A DNA stretch of 64,000 bases from positions 1 to 64,000 of the forward strand of contig CAKKRE010000030.1 of the NCBI GenBank assembly GCA_919902505.1. Reading direction: 5' to 3'. The translations under genes were made by a program, and so were the position numbers. Numbering within the stretch: the first letter of the stretch is position 1; every line of letters begins with the position of its first letter. This DNA is from Nitrospiraceae bacterium (lineage in GTDB: Bacteria > Nitrospirota > Nitrospiria > Nitrospirales > Nitrospiraceae). The notes below the pieces were generated by a model. That model had not been told where the DNA came from. It ran no database searches and saw nothing but the letters and a program-made list of their open reading frames with translations. Below, piece after piece: positions 33,740 through 41,677 of this stretch.

Positions 33740-34609
33740 TCAGTGACCGGAAGAGGCCGTCCGGAGTGAGGACGCGAGTCCCAACTTCCATAAGGTGTAG
33801 ATCAACCACTTCGACGGGTCAAAGTTGTACCACAGCGGCCCGTTGCGATAGTCGCTCGGATAGGTATGGTGATAGTTGTGGTAGCCCTCGCCGAAGGTCA
33901 GCAGTGAGACAAACCAGGAGTTACGACTGGAATCGGCGGTACCATAGGGCTGCTCGCCCCACAGGTGACAGACGGAGTTGATGCAGAAGGTGGAGTTCAG
34001 GACGGCAAAGGTGCGTCCGACGCCGGCCAGCATGAAGCCACCGATTCCGCCCTTCCAGCCGTTATACAGGAAGCCTACGACAAAGGGGAGCGCCAGGCCG
34101 ACGAGGACGATCGCTGCATAGTAGCGGTGTTGCCACATCGCGACCCGGTCCTGCATGACGCGGGAGCCGAATCGTTCATCGTTGCACGGCACCGGATCGA
34201 GCAGCCAGCCGCAGTGGCTGTACCAGAACCCTCGTTTAGCGTTGTAGGGATCGGCCGGATCGTCGCAGTGCGCATGGTGTCGCAAGTGATCGGCTGTCCA
34301 TTTTGCGCCGGAGTTCTGCAGCGCCCAGCCCCCCGCCACCAAGAGGCAGGCCTTCACCCAGTCGGGACATTCGAAACTGCGATGGGTCAGGAGCCGGTGG
34401 TAGCCAACGGTGATCCCCAGCCCGGTGATCACGTAGAGGATGGCGAACATCGTCCAATCCAGCCAGGAGTATCCATAGATCAGTCCGTAGCCGGGGACGG
34501 CAATCACAGACCCCGCGATCACCGACCAGAACAGGAGGTACGTCCAGAACTTGTGGTGAACACGATGGACAATGTCGGTTGGAACTGAACTCGGGGCGAT
34601 GTGTTGCAT
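33740..34609 (-). CDS. Acyl-lipid / acyl-CoA delta-9-type fatty-acid desaturase
   Basis: Membrane di-iron desaturase that introduces a double bond in fatty acyl chains. The 289-residue product has the three histidine boxes HRLLTH, HLRHHAHCD and HNYHH, four membrane helices in the usual pairs, and the segment WYNFDPSKWLIY found after the last box. The ATG at 34609 gives the usual N-terminal length. Likely role: membrane fluidity; the neighbouring RRM gene would fit a temperature link, by inference. Confidence 0.93.
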   Translation of the reverse strand: MQHIAPSSVPTDIVHRVHHKFWTYLLFWSVIAGSVIAVPGYGLIYGYSWLDWTMFAILYVITGLGITVGYHRLLTHRSFECPDWVKACLLVAGGWALQNSGAKWTADHLRHHAHCDDPADPYNAKRGFWYSHCGWLLDPVPCNDERFGSRVMQDRVAMWQHRYYAAIVLVGLALPFVVGFLYNGWKGGIGGFMLAGVGRTFAVLNSTFCINSVCHLWGEQPYGTADSSRNSWFVSLLTFGEGYHNYHHTYPSDYRNGPLWYNFDPSKWLIYTLWKLGLASSLRTASSGH

Positions 34610-34807
34610 GTCGCTACAATAGTCAAGCGTGCGGCTTTTCGCAAGTGCTTGCCGAGTGCGGCTCCGTCTCCGGCAGGGGAGGCGTCAACCGTTCGGTTGC
34701 GGATACGTTGAGTGCTTGTGTCAGGGCATCGACTTCGTACGGAGTCCTCGCGGGTGCAGGGCGGGAAGAGTTTCGGGGAGATCATTCATCTTTGGAAGGA
34801 GGATGGT

Positions 34808-35167
34808 ATGCGTGCTGACATTGGGCCTTGGAGAACGGCTCTGGGGATTGTGTTCTGGAGTGGTGTGGTAGTCGTGATTTTGGGAATGTTTGACCCCACC
34901 TGGTCCGCGCCTGAGCCGTCCAATCCAGCCGGGCAGGATCAGTCTGCGGCTCCGCCTGAGGCCTCCCACAGTCCTGGAAAAGGGACTGAGGGAAGAGGGC
35001 TCGGGAACCATCCGATGCGGAAGGCGTGCGCGGAGGATGTCAAAAAACTCTGCCAGGGCGTCAAAGCGGGAGAAGGTCGGATTATTCAGTGTCTGAAAGA
35101 GCATCGGCAGGAAGTCTCCCAATCCTGTTCCGAGATGATGCAGCAACGCGGCAAGCAGCGGCAGTAA
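34808..35167 (+). CDS. Exported or membrane-anchored protein with cysteine-rich GLG1-like repeat
   Basis: The 119-residue product has one hydrophobic segment (residues about 12-30) that may be a signal or anchor, a disordered Pro/Gly/Ser region, and a C-terminal cysteine module: KACAEDVKKLCQGV, IIQCLKEH and VSQSCSEMM. Four cysteines spaced like this occur in cysteine-rich Golgi-apparatus-protein (GLG1) repeats, found also in bacterial periplasmic proteins. The same module appears at 61849-62460. Start 34808 has AAGGAGG 5 nt upstream. Confidence 0.75.
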   Translation: MRADIGPWRTALGIVFWSGVVVVILGMFDPTWSAPEPSNPAGQDQSAAPPEASHSPGKGTEGRGLGNHPMRKACAEDVKKLCQGVKAGEGRIIQCLKEHRQEVSQSCSEMMQQRGKQRQ

Positions 35168-35334
35168 CCCCCGACGTGGGGTGGGTGGTGCGGACGTTCA
35201 AGCGTGGACGTGGGCGTCGGATCGCTCACGTCACGGTTCGTTCCGATTCGTTGCGGTCGGTTCGTTTTCTCAATTTGTTTTTCGGACCGACACAGTTGCG
35301 ATACAGTGGCCATATTACATACGGGAGGGTACGT

Positions 35335-35715
35335 ATGGATGGCACTATGGGACAGGAGAAATTCTCCGTCGATTTGCGGCAGCATCCGCGCTTGCGCGTT
35401 CCGGCACCGTTCGTCTGCTCCTTCTCCCGACTAGGCCTAGCCAAATGGCTGGGCCGCGGGGGCGACGGCATCGGAGTCGTGTTCGACGTGTCGATGCGAG
35501 GAGCGAAAGTGATGAGTGAGTCGGGTATTCAGCGCGGCGACAGGGTCTCGGTGACGCTGTCCCTCCCGAATCAGGTGTCGCCGATGACGGTGGAGGAAGC
35601 GACGGTGCGTTGGGAGAGAGAGCAGGTGTACGGATTGGAGTTCGTCGACCTGTCACCGGTGGCTGAGATGCGCCTGCGAAAGTTCATGACGATCGCGACG
35701 AAACCGGCCTCCTAA
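35335..35715 (+). CDS. PilZ-domain protein 1
   Basis: PilZ domains bind cyclic di-GMP. The 126-residue product has the arginine motif in RQHPRLRVPAPF and the second motif in FDVSMRGAKVM (D-x-S-x-x-G), so ligand binding should be possible. It is a single domain without output, ending in LRKFMTIA. Start 35335 has GGGAGGG 5 nt upstream. It is the first of three PilZ genes before the mlaE operon. The stop codon falls inside a palindromic element. Confidence 0.85.
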   Translation: MDGTMGQEKFSVDLRQHPRLRVPAPFVCSFSRLGLAKWLGRGGDGIGVVFDVSMRGAKVMSESGIQRGDRVSVTLSLPNQVSPMTVEEATVRWEREQVYGLEFVDLSPVAEMRLRKFMTIATKPAS

Positions 35716-35890
35716 CCCGGACTATTCAGTGCGCCTGCTCCGTCGTCCGATTCTCTTGCCCGGCGGGACTGTTCTCGTTCGGCCTCCTCGACGGACTGTC
35801 AGTACGCCTGCGTCGGCCTCGCGTGCGAGAAGCCCCGGCGGGCTTCGGTCTCGAACGCCTCGCGACGACATTCATGAATAATCCGGGCTA
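35713..35890. repeat. 178-bp palindromic intergenic element, type 2
   Basis: The ends are inverted: TAACCCGGACTATTCA (35713-35728) and the reverse complement of TGAATAATCCGGGCTA (35875-35890) agree at 14 of 16 positions. The interior has further complementary pieces, such as GAAGCCCCGGCGGGCTTC. It is unrelated in sequence to the element at 23824-23948 but placed the same way, beginning exactly at a stop codon (of the first PilZ gene). Confidence 0.65.
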
Positions 35891-36088
35891 ACGGCTCATG
35901 GCCGGTACCCGCCGGTTTCAACAGCGTTGCGGCGCCTGCACGTAACTGCGTTCATCTTCATCCGTCCGGCACCACTGGTCGGCACATTGGCCGCAACCTC
36001 CTCCTGCCGCTCGTGCCGGGGTTCCCCTGCACAGCTTCGAGATTGCGCTCGCCGCTCCGTTTCCCTACAATGGCTTCCCCATTCGGCC

Positions 36089-37027
36089 ATGTCCAGTACG
36101 CATACACGAAAGAAGCGGCCCCGGCCGCATAGTTCCTACCACCCGCTGTATTGGCCCACCTGGGTCGGTCTTGGATTGTTCCGCCTGCTGTCCATGCTTC
36201 CCTATCGATGGCAGCTCGCTTTTGGGCGGCAGTGTGGCCGGCTGTTGCACGGACTCCTGACCAAGCGGCGCGACATTGTGCGGGTAAACTTGGCGGTGTG
36301 TTTTCCCCAGCAAGCACCAGCCGAACGGAACCAGGTTGCCCTGCATTGCTTCGAGTCCATGGGGATGGGTGTGTTGGAGATCGCAATGGCCTGGTGGGCG
36401 AGGGATCCCCGCACCTATTGTGAGTGTACGATCAAGGGGTTGGAACATATCCACGAGGCCCTCCGTCTGGGCCGTGGAGTGTTGCTCTGCGGCGCCCATT
36501 TGCACGCGGCCGAACTGGCCGGTCGTTTCATGGCGTTGGAGCAGCCGGTGGCGATCGTATACCGACCCCAAAACGACGTGGTGGCGGAAACCGTCGCGAA
36601 TCGATGCCGAAGCCGGTACTATTCGGAGTTGATCCAGCATCGGGATATGCGGGGGATCCTGCGAGCCTTAGGCAGAAACCAGGTGGTGTGGTATGCGCCT
36701 GATATCGATGCGGGTTCGAAGCGGAGCGTCTTTGCCCCATTCTTCGGCGTGCAGGCCGCGTCATTGACCGCCACATCGCGGTTGGCGAAGGTGAGCGGGG
36801 CGGCGGTGGTGCCCTGCTTTTACTACCGCAGAGCCGATCGATCGGGATATGACATCGAGGTGGGGAAAGCCCTCGACCACTTTCCATCCGGCGACATGAT
36901 TCCGGACGCCGCACGAATCAATCAGCTGATCGAAGGCGCTGTCCTTCGAGTGCCGGAACAATACTTTTGGCAGCACCGCCGGTTCAAGAGCCGTCCCCCC
37001 GGTGAACCACCGATCTATCAGCGGTGA
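36089..37027 (+). CDS. LpxL/HtrB-family lipid A acyltransferase
   Basis: Transfers a secondary acyl chain to lipid A. The 312-residue product has the N-terminal membrane segment (GLGLFRLLSMLPYRWQLAFG), the catalytic H-x4-E-type site in LLCGAHLHAAELAGR, and the family blocks VYRPQND, VVWYAPDIDAG and VVPCFYYRRADRSGY. The usual DHD/DQD after 'WYAPD' reads DID. Start 36089 gives a family-like N-terminus; the frame is open further upstream, but that part overlaps unrelated sequence. No clear ribosome site. It lies between PilZ genes one and two. Confidence 0.85.
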   Translation: MSSTHTRKKRPRPHSSYHPLYWPTWVGLGLFRLLSMLPYRWQLAFGRQCGRLLHGLLTKRRDIVRVNLAVCFPQQAPAERNQVALHCFESMGMGVLEIAMAWWARDPRTYCECTIKGLEHIHEALRLGRGVLLCGAHLHAAELAGRFMALEQPVAIVYRPQNDVVAETVANRCRSRYYSELIQHRDMRGILRALGRNQVVWYAPDIDAGSKRSVFAPFFGVQAASLTATSRLAKVSGAAVVPCFYYRRADRSGYDIEVGKALDHFPSGDMIPDAARINQLIEGAVLRVPEQYFWQHRRFKSRPPGEPPIYQR

Positions 37028-37162
37028 CCCGTCTTGCCCCACCCGCCCTGCGTATGGACTGGACGCCGCGGCGAAATCATGGGAAATATTCGGCGTTTCC
37101 GGCCCCGTGCGATATACTGATCCTGGCTGAATGTCGTGTACGATCGCAGTATCCGCTCCGCC

Positions 37163-37537
37163 ATGGATCAATCCAACAACCTCTCTTCTGCGCGCATTGA
37201 ACTCCGGCAACACCGGCGGTGCGTTGTGCCCCCGGCATGCCTGCTCTCGTTCGCACCCTTTGCTCCGACCATCAGTTTTAACGGTGATGCGGAAGGTGAA
37301 GGCGTCGTCATCAATCTGTCCGCCGGTGGGTGCAAAATCAGCAGCGACGCGGGTGTGACTGTGGGCGATGCGATGTCGTTGATCATTCTCCTTCCGGGGG
37401 AAATGTGTCCGACCGCCATAGATCTGGCCCTGGTGCGATGGGGGCGGGATCTACATTTTGGTGTGGAATTCGTCTCCATGGGGACAACCGAACTCAATCG
37501 GATCCGCCAGTTTCTCGCATCCACCGGTCCCGAATAG
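37163..37537 (+). CDS. PilZ-domain protein 2
   Basis: The 124-residue product has the PilZ motifs RQHRR and INLSAGGCKI (N-x-S-x-x-G). It continues with the strand pattern to a final helix (ELNRIRQFLAS) shared with the other two PilZ proteins here. The ATG at 37163 is taken as start; a GTG at 37136 is in frame and also possible. Neither has a strong ribosome site. It is 135 nt after the acyltransferase gene. Confidence 0.8.
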   Translation: MDQSNNLSSARIELRQHRRCVVPPACLLSFAPFAPTISFNGDAEGEGVVINLSAGGCKISSDAGVTVGDAMSLIILLPGEMCPTAIDLALVRWGRDLHFGVEFVSMGTTELNRIRQFLASTGPE

Positions 37538-37592
37538 GGCCGGTAGCTGGGCCGATGAGGCTGGGGGGTGGTGTGCTGAGAAAGGAGCTTGG

Positions 37593-37925
37593 GTGGAACA
37601 GACAAAAACGCCGCGAAAATCTCGTCGGGTCGCAACCGATTGCCGATTGGAATTTACCGGGGAGGATGAGGTGGATGGGGAGGCGGAGGTGTTGGATGTC
37701 TCCTCGACCGGCTGTATGGCCAAGTCGGAGAACAGGATGTCACCGGGACTTCATATGAAGGTGGCTTTATTTCTGTCGGATGGGCATGAATGGCCGGTCC
37801 GAGTGGATGACGCCGTGGTTCGATGGGCGCGAGGCGGGGAGTTCGGTGTGGAGTTTCTGGCGATGCGCCCTGCCCAACTCCAGCGCATCCAGCAGTTCGT
37901 CATCAAGTCCAGGCCGTTGTCGTAG
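37593..37925 (+). CDS. PilZ-domain protein 3
   Basis: The 110-residue product has RKSRRVATDCRLEF and VLDVSSTGCMAK (D-x-S-x-x-G), so both c-di-GMP motifs are present. The end (QLQRIQQFVIKS) matches the other PilZ proteins in form. The start is GTG 37593 with AAAGGAG 5 nt upstream. It is 55 nt after the second PilZ gene and 227 nt before mlaE. Confidence 0.8.
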   Translation: MEQTKTPRKSRRVATDCRLEFTGEDEVDGEAEVLDVSSTGCMAKSENRMSPGLHMKVALFLSDGHEWPVRVDDAVVRWARGGEFGVEFLAMRPAQLQRIQQFVIKSRPLS

Positions 37926-38152
37926 GCCTCGTACAGCGTTCCTCCTTCCTATTGCTGCTCCGCTGTTATTTGTATCGCGCCGACGACCCCACAGGGCATC
38001 TCCTCCCCCCTGCGCCGTTTCGAGACCTCGCCGGAAGGGCGACTCATTGCTTTGCTTCCGATGCTTCCCCTACAATTTCGACGGAGAGCAAGGCGTTCGT
38101 CTGCCACATCAGGCCGACACTTCGCCTGCAAGAAGGGGGCGGCGCACAACAC

Positions 38153-38932
38153 ATGATCGAGTGGGTGGGGCGCAAGACCATCGCGGGCTATACGTATCTG
38201 GCGTCGCTGGCCACGCTGTTCACGCAAGCGGTTCTGGACCTAGTGTTGCCGACGCAGCAAGGACGTCGGGACACGCTGTGGGTGCTCATTCGGCAGATTT
38301 TATTCACCGGGGTCGATGCCTTGCCGGTGACGACCGTGATTGCGCTCCTGCTCGGCATCATCATTGTGACCCAGGCGGGGACGCAGCTTCCTAGGCTTGG
38401 GGCCGGCGGGCTGGTCGGGGGCATTATCGTCGTCACCGTGGTTCGTGAACTGGGTCCGTTGATCACCGCGTTTATCGTGGTCGGCCGGTCCGGGACGGCG
38501 ATCGCGACGGAGTTGGGCAATATGTCGGTGACACGCGAGGTGGTCGCGCTCCGGCTCATGGGCATTTCGATCAGTCGCTTTGTCATCATGCCCAGGATGG
38601 TCGGCATGGTGCTCTCAATGCTTTGTCTTACCCTGTATTTCGATGTAGTGGCGGTGTTGGGCGGCTACCTGGTCGCCGATGTACAACTGACCATTCCGTT
38701 TTATGCCTTCGTGGAGAGCATCACGAAGGCGTTGTCGACGACGGATGTCCTGATGACCGCCATCAAAGGATTGTCATTCGGGTCGGCCGTGGCGGCCATC
38801 TGTTGTTACCATGGCCTGGCTGTCCGGTCCTCCTTTACCGAAGTGCCGCAGCAAACGACCCGGGCGATGATCAATTCATTTGTCCTGTGCCTGTTGATCG
38901 ATGTCGTCGTCACGGTGCCGTTGTACCTATGA
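38153..38932 (+). CDS. mlaE: MlaE-type permease of a phospholipid ABC transporter
   Basis: Inner-membrane subunit of the Mla lipid transport system. The 259-residue product has about five membrane helices and the MlaE signature region VVRELGPLITAFIVVGRSGT followed by IATELGNMSVTREV. The end overlaps the start of the ATPase gene by 4 bp (ATGA), indicating translational coupling. Start 38153 begins the family-typical MIEWVGRKT; the ribosome site is weak (AAGGGGG, 12 nt away). Confidence 0.9.
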   Translation: MIEWVGRKTIAGYTYLASLATLFTQAVLDLVLPTQQGRRDTLWVLIRQILFTGVDALPVTTVIALLLGIIIVTQAGTQLPRLGAGGLVGGIIVVTVVRELGPLITAFIVVGRSGTAIATELGNMSVTREVVALRLMGISISRFVIMPRMVGMVLSMLCLTLYFDVVAVLGGYLVADVQLTIPFYAFVESITKALSTTDVLMTAIKGLSFGSAVAAICCYHGLAVRSSFTEVPQQTTRAMINSFVLCLLIDVVVTVPLYL

Positions 38933-39660
38933 ATGAGGCAGTCCTCGTTCTGGAGCAGGTCCGGACGCCGATGGCGGGCAGTCCTCATGTTCTCGATGTC
39001 GATCTGAGGATTGCCGCGGGCGAGTTCGTCGCGCTGGTGGGTCCGAGCCGCTCGGGGAAAAGCCTGGTGATCGAGCTGGCAGCTGGGTTGGTGCGACCGG
39101 AAGCCGGTCGGGTCGTTCTGTTGGGGCATGAGTGGAACGACACCCCGGAGAGTGAGCAGACTCCCGTGCGGCTTCGAGTGGGGACTGTGCTGCAACAACC
39201 GGGCTTGTTGAGCAATATGACGGTCTTCAACAACGTCCTTCTGCCGCTCCGGTACCACCGTGGAGCCATGTCGGATCGTGATCGGGCTCAGGCTGTGATG
39301 GCGGAGTTGGAGCGATTGGGGTTGAGCGCGCTGCGGGACCGGTTTCCTGCCGAACTCAATCACGGTGAAGTGCGTAGGGCGGCTATTGCGCGTGCCTTGA
39401 TGTTGGATCCCGAAGTGTTGCTCCTGGATGATCCCGTGGCCGGTTTGGATGCGGAGCTGGTGCTGGTACTCAAGCGTCATCTCGAAGAGCGCAGGGCCCA
39501 CCATGCTATGACGGTCGTGGCGGCGTTGCGTGCCCCGTCGCCGTTCATTGAGGCTGTGGATCGGCTGCTCGTGCTTCGCGACGGCCGGGTCGTGGCCGAC
39601 GGGACACGCGAAGCGGTGGTCGGCGTCGTTCCTGAATCGCTCAGAATGTATGTGGCATAG
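38929..39660 (+). CDS. mlaF: MlaF-type ABC ATPase with degenerate motifs
   Basis: The 243-residue product has an intact Walker A (GPSRSGKS), but other key elements deviate. The signature LSGGQ reads ELNHGEVRR. Walker B reads LLLDDPVAGLD, with Asp in place of the catalytic Glu. The H-loop region reads VVAALRAPSPF, with no histidine. Such changes usually slow or abolish hydrolysis. Operon position between mlaE and mlaD and the general sequence support an MlaF role. It could be a slow ATPase, act in a heteromer, or be regulatory. Length and frame are normal. Confidence 0.85.
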   Translation: MNEAVLVLEQVRTPMAGSPHVLDVDLRIAAGEFVALVGPSRSGKSLVIELAAGLVRPEAGRVVLLGHEWNDTPESEQTPVRLRVGTVLQQPGLLSNMTVFNNVLLPLRYHRGAMSDRDRAQAVMAELERLGLSALRDRFPAELNHGEVRRAAIARALMLDPEVLLLDDPVAGLDAELVLVLKRHLEERRAHHAMTVVAALRAPSPFIEAVDRLLVLRDGRVVADGTREAVVGVVPESLRMYVA

Positions 39661-39707
39661 ACCGCGTGCCGCCAAGGCGGTCCAGCGGGACTGAGAGGGG
39701 GTAGGAG

Positions 39708-40697
39708 ATGCATTATTCCCATCGACTCTCCAGTGGGCGATTGGCCCAAATTGTCGGCACGTTCGTGCTGATTCCCGTCCTGATTTTGGCGGTGGCCGGA
39801 TTTTGGATGTCGAAGACGGAGCATCTGTTCGAGCCGAAGTATCAGTTGATGGCCAGCCTCAGCAAGTCGTATGGCCTGGAGCCCGGTGCGCCGGTTGTTG
39901 TATCCGGGATTCGGATCGGGCGGGTGAAACAGGTGGATCTCAACGATCGTGGGACAGTCGATCTGATGCTGCAATTGTCGGCCCGCTATCAGGAGATGGT
40001 GAGGAGCAATTCGGAACTCCGTATTACCAAGAGCGGTGTCGTGGTGGGGCAGACGCAAGTTGATATCGGGGCGGGTACCGCCAGCAGCCCGACCTTGACC
40101 GACGGTGCGACGATTCGGGCTGTTGAACCGCGGGACATCGGAGATCTTCTCAACGAGGTTGAGCCGGTGCTGATGGCCGTGAAGCAGACGCTCCTGCGCG
40201 TGGAAACCATCACTCAGGATCTGCAGGGTGGACTCAAAGCCGGCGGCAAGGCGTTGGAGCAGGTCGCGTTGGCCACGCAGGACTTACCGGCGGTCGTGGC
40301 GTCAGTGCAGCGAACGATCGCCTCGGTGGAGCAAACAGCGACCGCGCTTCCTGCCATGACCGGCTCGATCCAGCGCACGCTCGGCGTGGTGGATCGTGTG
40401 ACGGCAGATATGCAACGGACCACCAGTCGATTGCCGGTCCTCTTGGATAGCGCCCAATCCACACTCACCAGCGTGAAGCGCCTGTCCGATTCGGTGGGAG
40501 AGATCAGCCAAGAGCTCCGGCCCGTCGTTCAGACCGCGGAGACCACCTTGGGAGACGTGTCGACGTTGGTGCGTGGCGCAAAGCAGACCTTTCCATTTAA
40601 CCGGTTTGCCCAGAACGCCGGGCCGGCGCCGAAGCCGCAGGTGGTCCCGCCTCCGACCGGGTTGTCGAGCTTACGTGGGGATCAAGTGCGCCGATGA
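39708..40697 (+). CDS. mlaD: MlaD-type MCE-domain protein
   Basis: The 329-residue product has one N-terminal membrane helix (IVGTFVLIPVLILAVAGFWM), then an MCE domain at about residues 45-145 (YGLEPGAPVVVSGIRIGRVK ... ITKSGVVVGQTQVDIG), then a long helical region with repeated Thr/Ser-rich heptads. It would form the periplasmic hexameric ring with a helical tube, as in MCE proteins with extended C-termini. GTAGGAG precedes the start. It overlaps the next gene by 4 bp. Confidence 0.9.
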   Translation: MHYSHRLSSGRLAQIVGTFVLIPVLILAVAGFWMSKTEHLFEPKYQLMASLSKSYGLEPGAPVVVSGIRIGRVKQVDLNDRGTVDLMLQLSARYQEMVRSNSELRITKSGVVVGQTQVDIGAGTASSPTLTDGATIRAVEPRDIGDLLNEVEPVLMAVKQTLLRVETITQDLQGGLKAGGKALEQVALATQDLPAVVASVQRTIASVEQTATALPAMTGSIQRTLGVVDRVTADMQRTTSRLPVLLDSAQSTLTSVKRLSDSVGEISQELRPVVQTAETTLGDVSTLVRGAKQTFPFNRFAQNAGPAPKPQVVPPPTGLSSLRGDQVRR

Positions 40698-41650
40698 GAG
40701 ACAGGCGAGATGGTTTCTGGGCAGGTGTGTGGGGCGTGGCGCTGTGCCTCTCGCTCGGGTGTGCGAATCCACCGCCGCCCGCTCCCGTTTCTGTCCCTCG
40801 TCCTCCGGCCACACAGGTCGATTCCTTGCGCGGACAGGGGGATCGCTGGATGGCCCGAGGAGATTTCGTACGGGCCGGTGAAGCATATGAAGAGGCCCGT
40901 CAGGTGGCCGAGAGTCTTGACGATGTGAAGGGGCGTATCGGTGCCCTGAACAATCTCGGGTGGGTTGCGCTCCATCGTGGGGCTACGCGCGAGGCGATGG
41001 TGCTTCACGGGCAGGCCGTCATCTTGGCACAGCAATTGGGGGAGACAGACCTCCTGATCGGCGGCCTTACTGCATTGGGGGCTGCGGAGTATCAAGAGGG
41101 GCGGAGGGAGGACGCAGGTCGGCACTATCAACAGGCGTTGGAACTCCTGCAGCAACGGCCTGATGTATCAGCGGAAGCGGTGCTACGGAATAATCTCGGA
41201 TTGGTCCGGCAAGCGGCAGGCGATGTGGGGCAGGCTGAGCAATTGTTCCGGCAGGCGATGGCCTTGAATCAAGCAGCGGGGAATCTTGATGCCGAGGCCA
41301 GCAACCATGTGAACCTTGGGATTTTGGCGGAGGAGCGCCACGAATACGAAGTTGCGGAACGGGAATTTGAGCGAGCGCTGGAGTTGGACAAGACGGCAGA
41401 ACGCCGGACGGATATTGCCGCCGATCTCCTGCGGCTGGGCCGGATCGCGGATCGCCGGGGCTTCCCCGATCGTGCGCTGGCCTATTCCGAGCGCGCCTAC
41501 CGTAGTTATCTGGCGCAAGGCAATCAGGCTCAGGCGATCGCGGCGCTGGCCTATGCGGTGGACTACGCGAGAAAATTGGGGCAGGTTGGGGAGGTTGCGC
41601 GCTTGGAGAAGGAGTTGAGCGGCCTGACCCCACCCCGTTCCGGGCGATAG
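40694..41650 (+). CDS. TPR-repeat lipoprotein
   Basis: The 318-residue product has a lipoprotein signal with lipobox LSLGC near residues 19-23, a proline-rich linker, and about six TPR-type helix pairs, for example ALNNLGWVALHRGATREAM and NNLGLVRQAAGDVGQAEQLF. The start overlaps the mlaD stop (ATGA), so the two are translationally coupled. By position it may replace MlaA or MlaB as an accessory part of this Mla system; no MlaA- or MlaB-like gene is nearby. Confidence 0.85.
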   Translation: MRDRRDGFWAGVWGVALCLSLGCANPPPPAPVSVPRPPATQVDSLRGQGDRWMARGDFVRAGEAYEEARQVAESLDDVKGRIGALNNLGWVALHRGATREAMVLHGQAVILAQQLGETDLLIGGLTALGAAEYQEGRREDAGRHYQQALELLQQRPDVSAEAVLRNNLGLVRQAAGDVGQAEQLFRQAMALNQAAGNLDAEASNHVNLGILAEERHEYEVAEREFERALELDKTAERRTDIAADLLRLGRIADRRGFPDRALAYSERAYRSYLAQGNQAQAIAALAYAVDYARKLGQVGEVARLEKELSGLTPPRSGR

Positions 41651-41677
41651 AGTGTTCGTCGATGGTGGGTCGGAGCG

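Noticed and set aside
35927-36088. N-terminal extension of the LpxL-type acyltransferase by 54 residues
   Set aside because: The added sequence is not family-like and begins just downstream of a palindromic repeat; the internal ATG gives a normal N-terminus.
38101-38152. Longer MlaE protein starting up to 110 codons earlier
   Set aside because: The upstream part overlaps the third PilZ gene in another phase and lacks membrane or family features.
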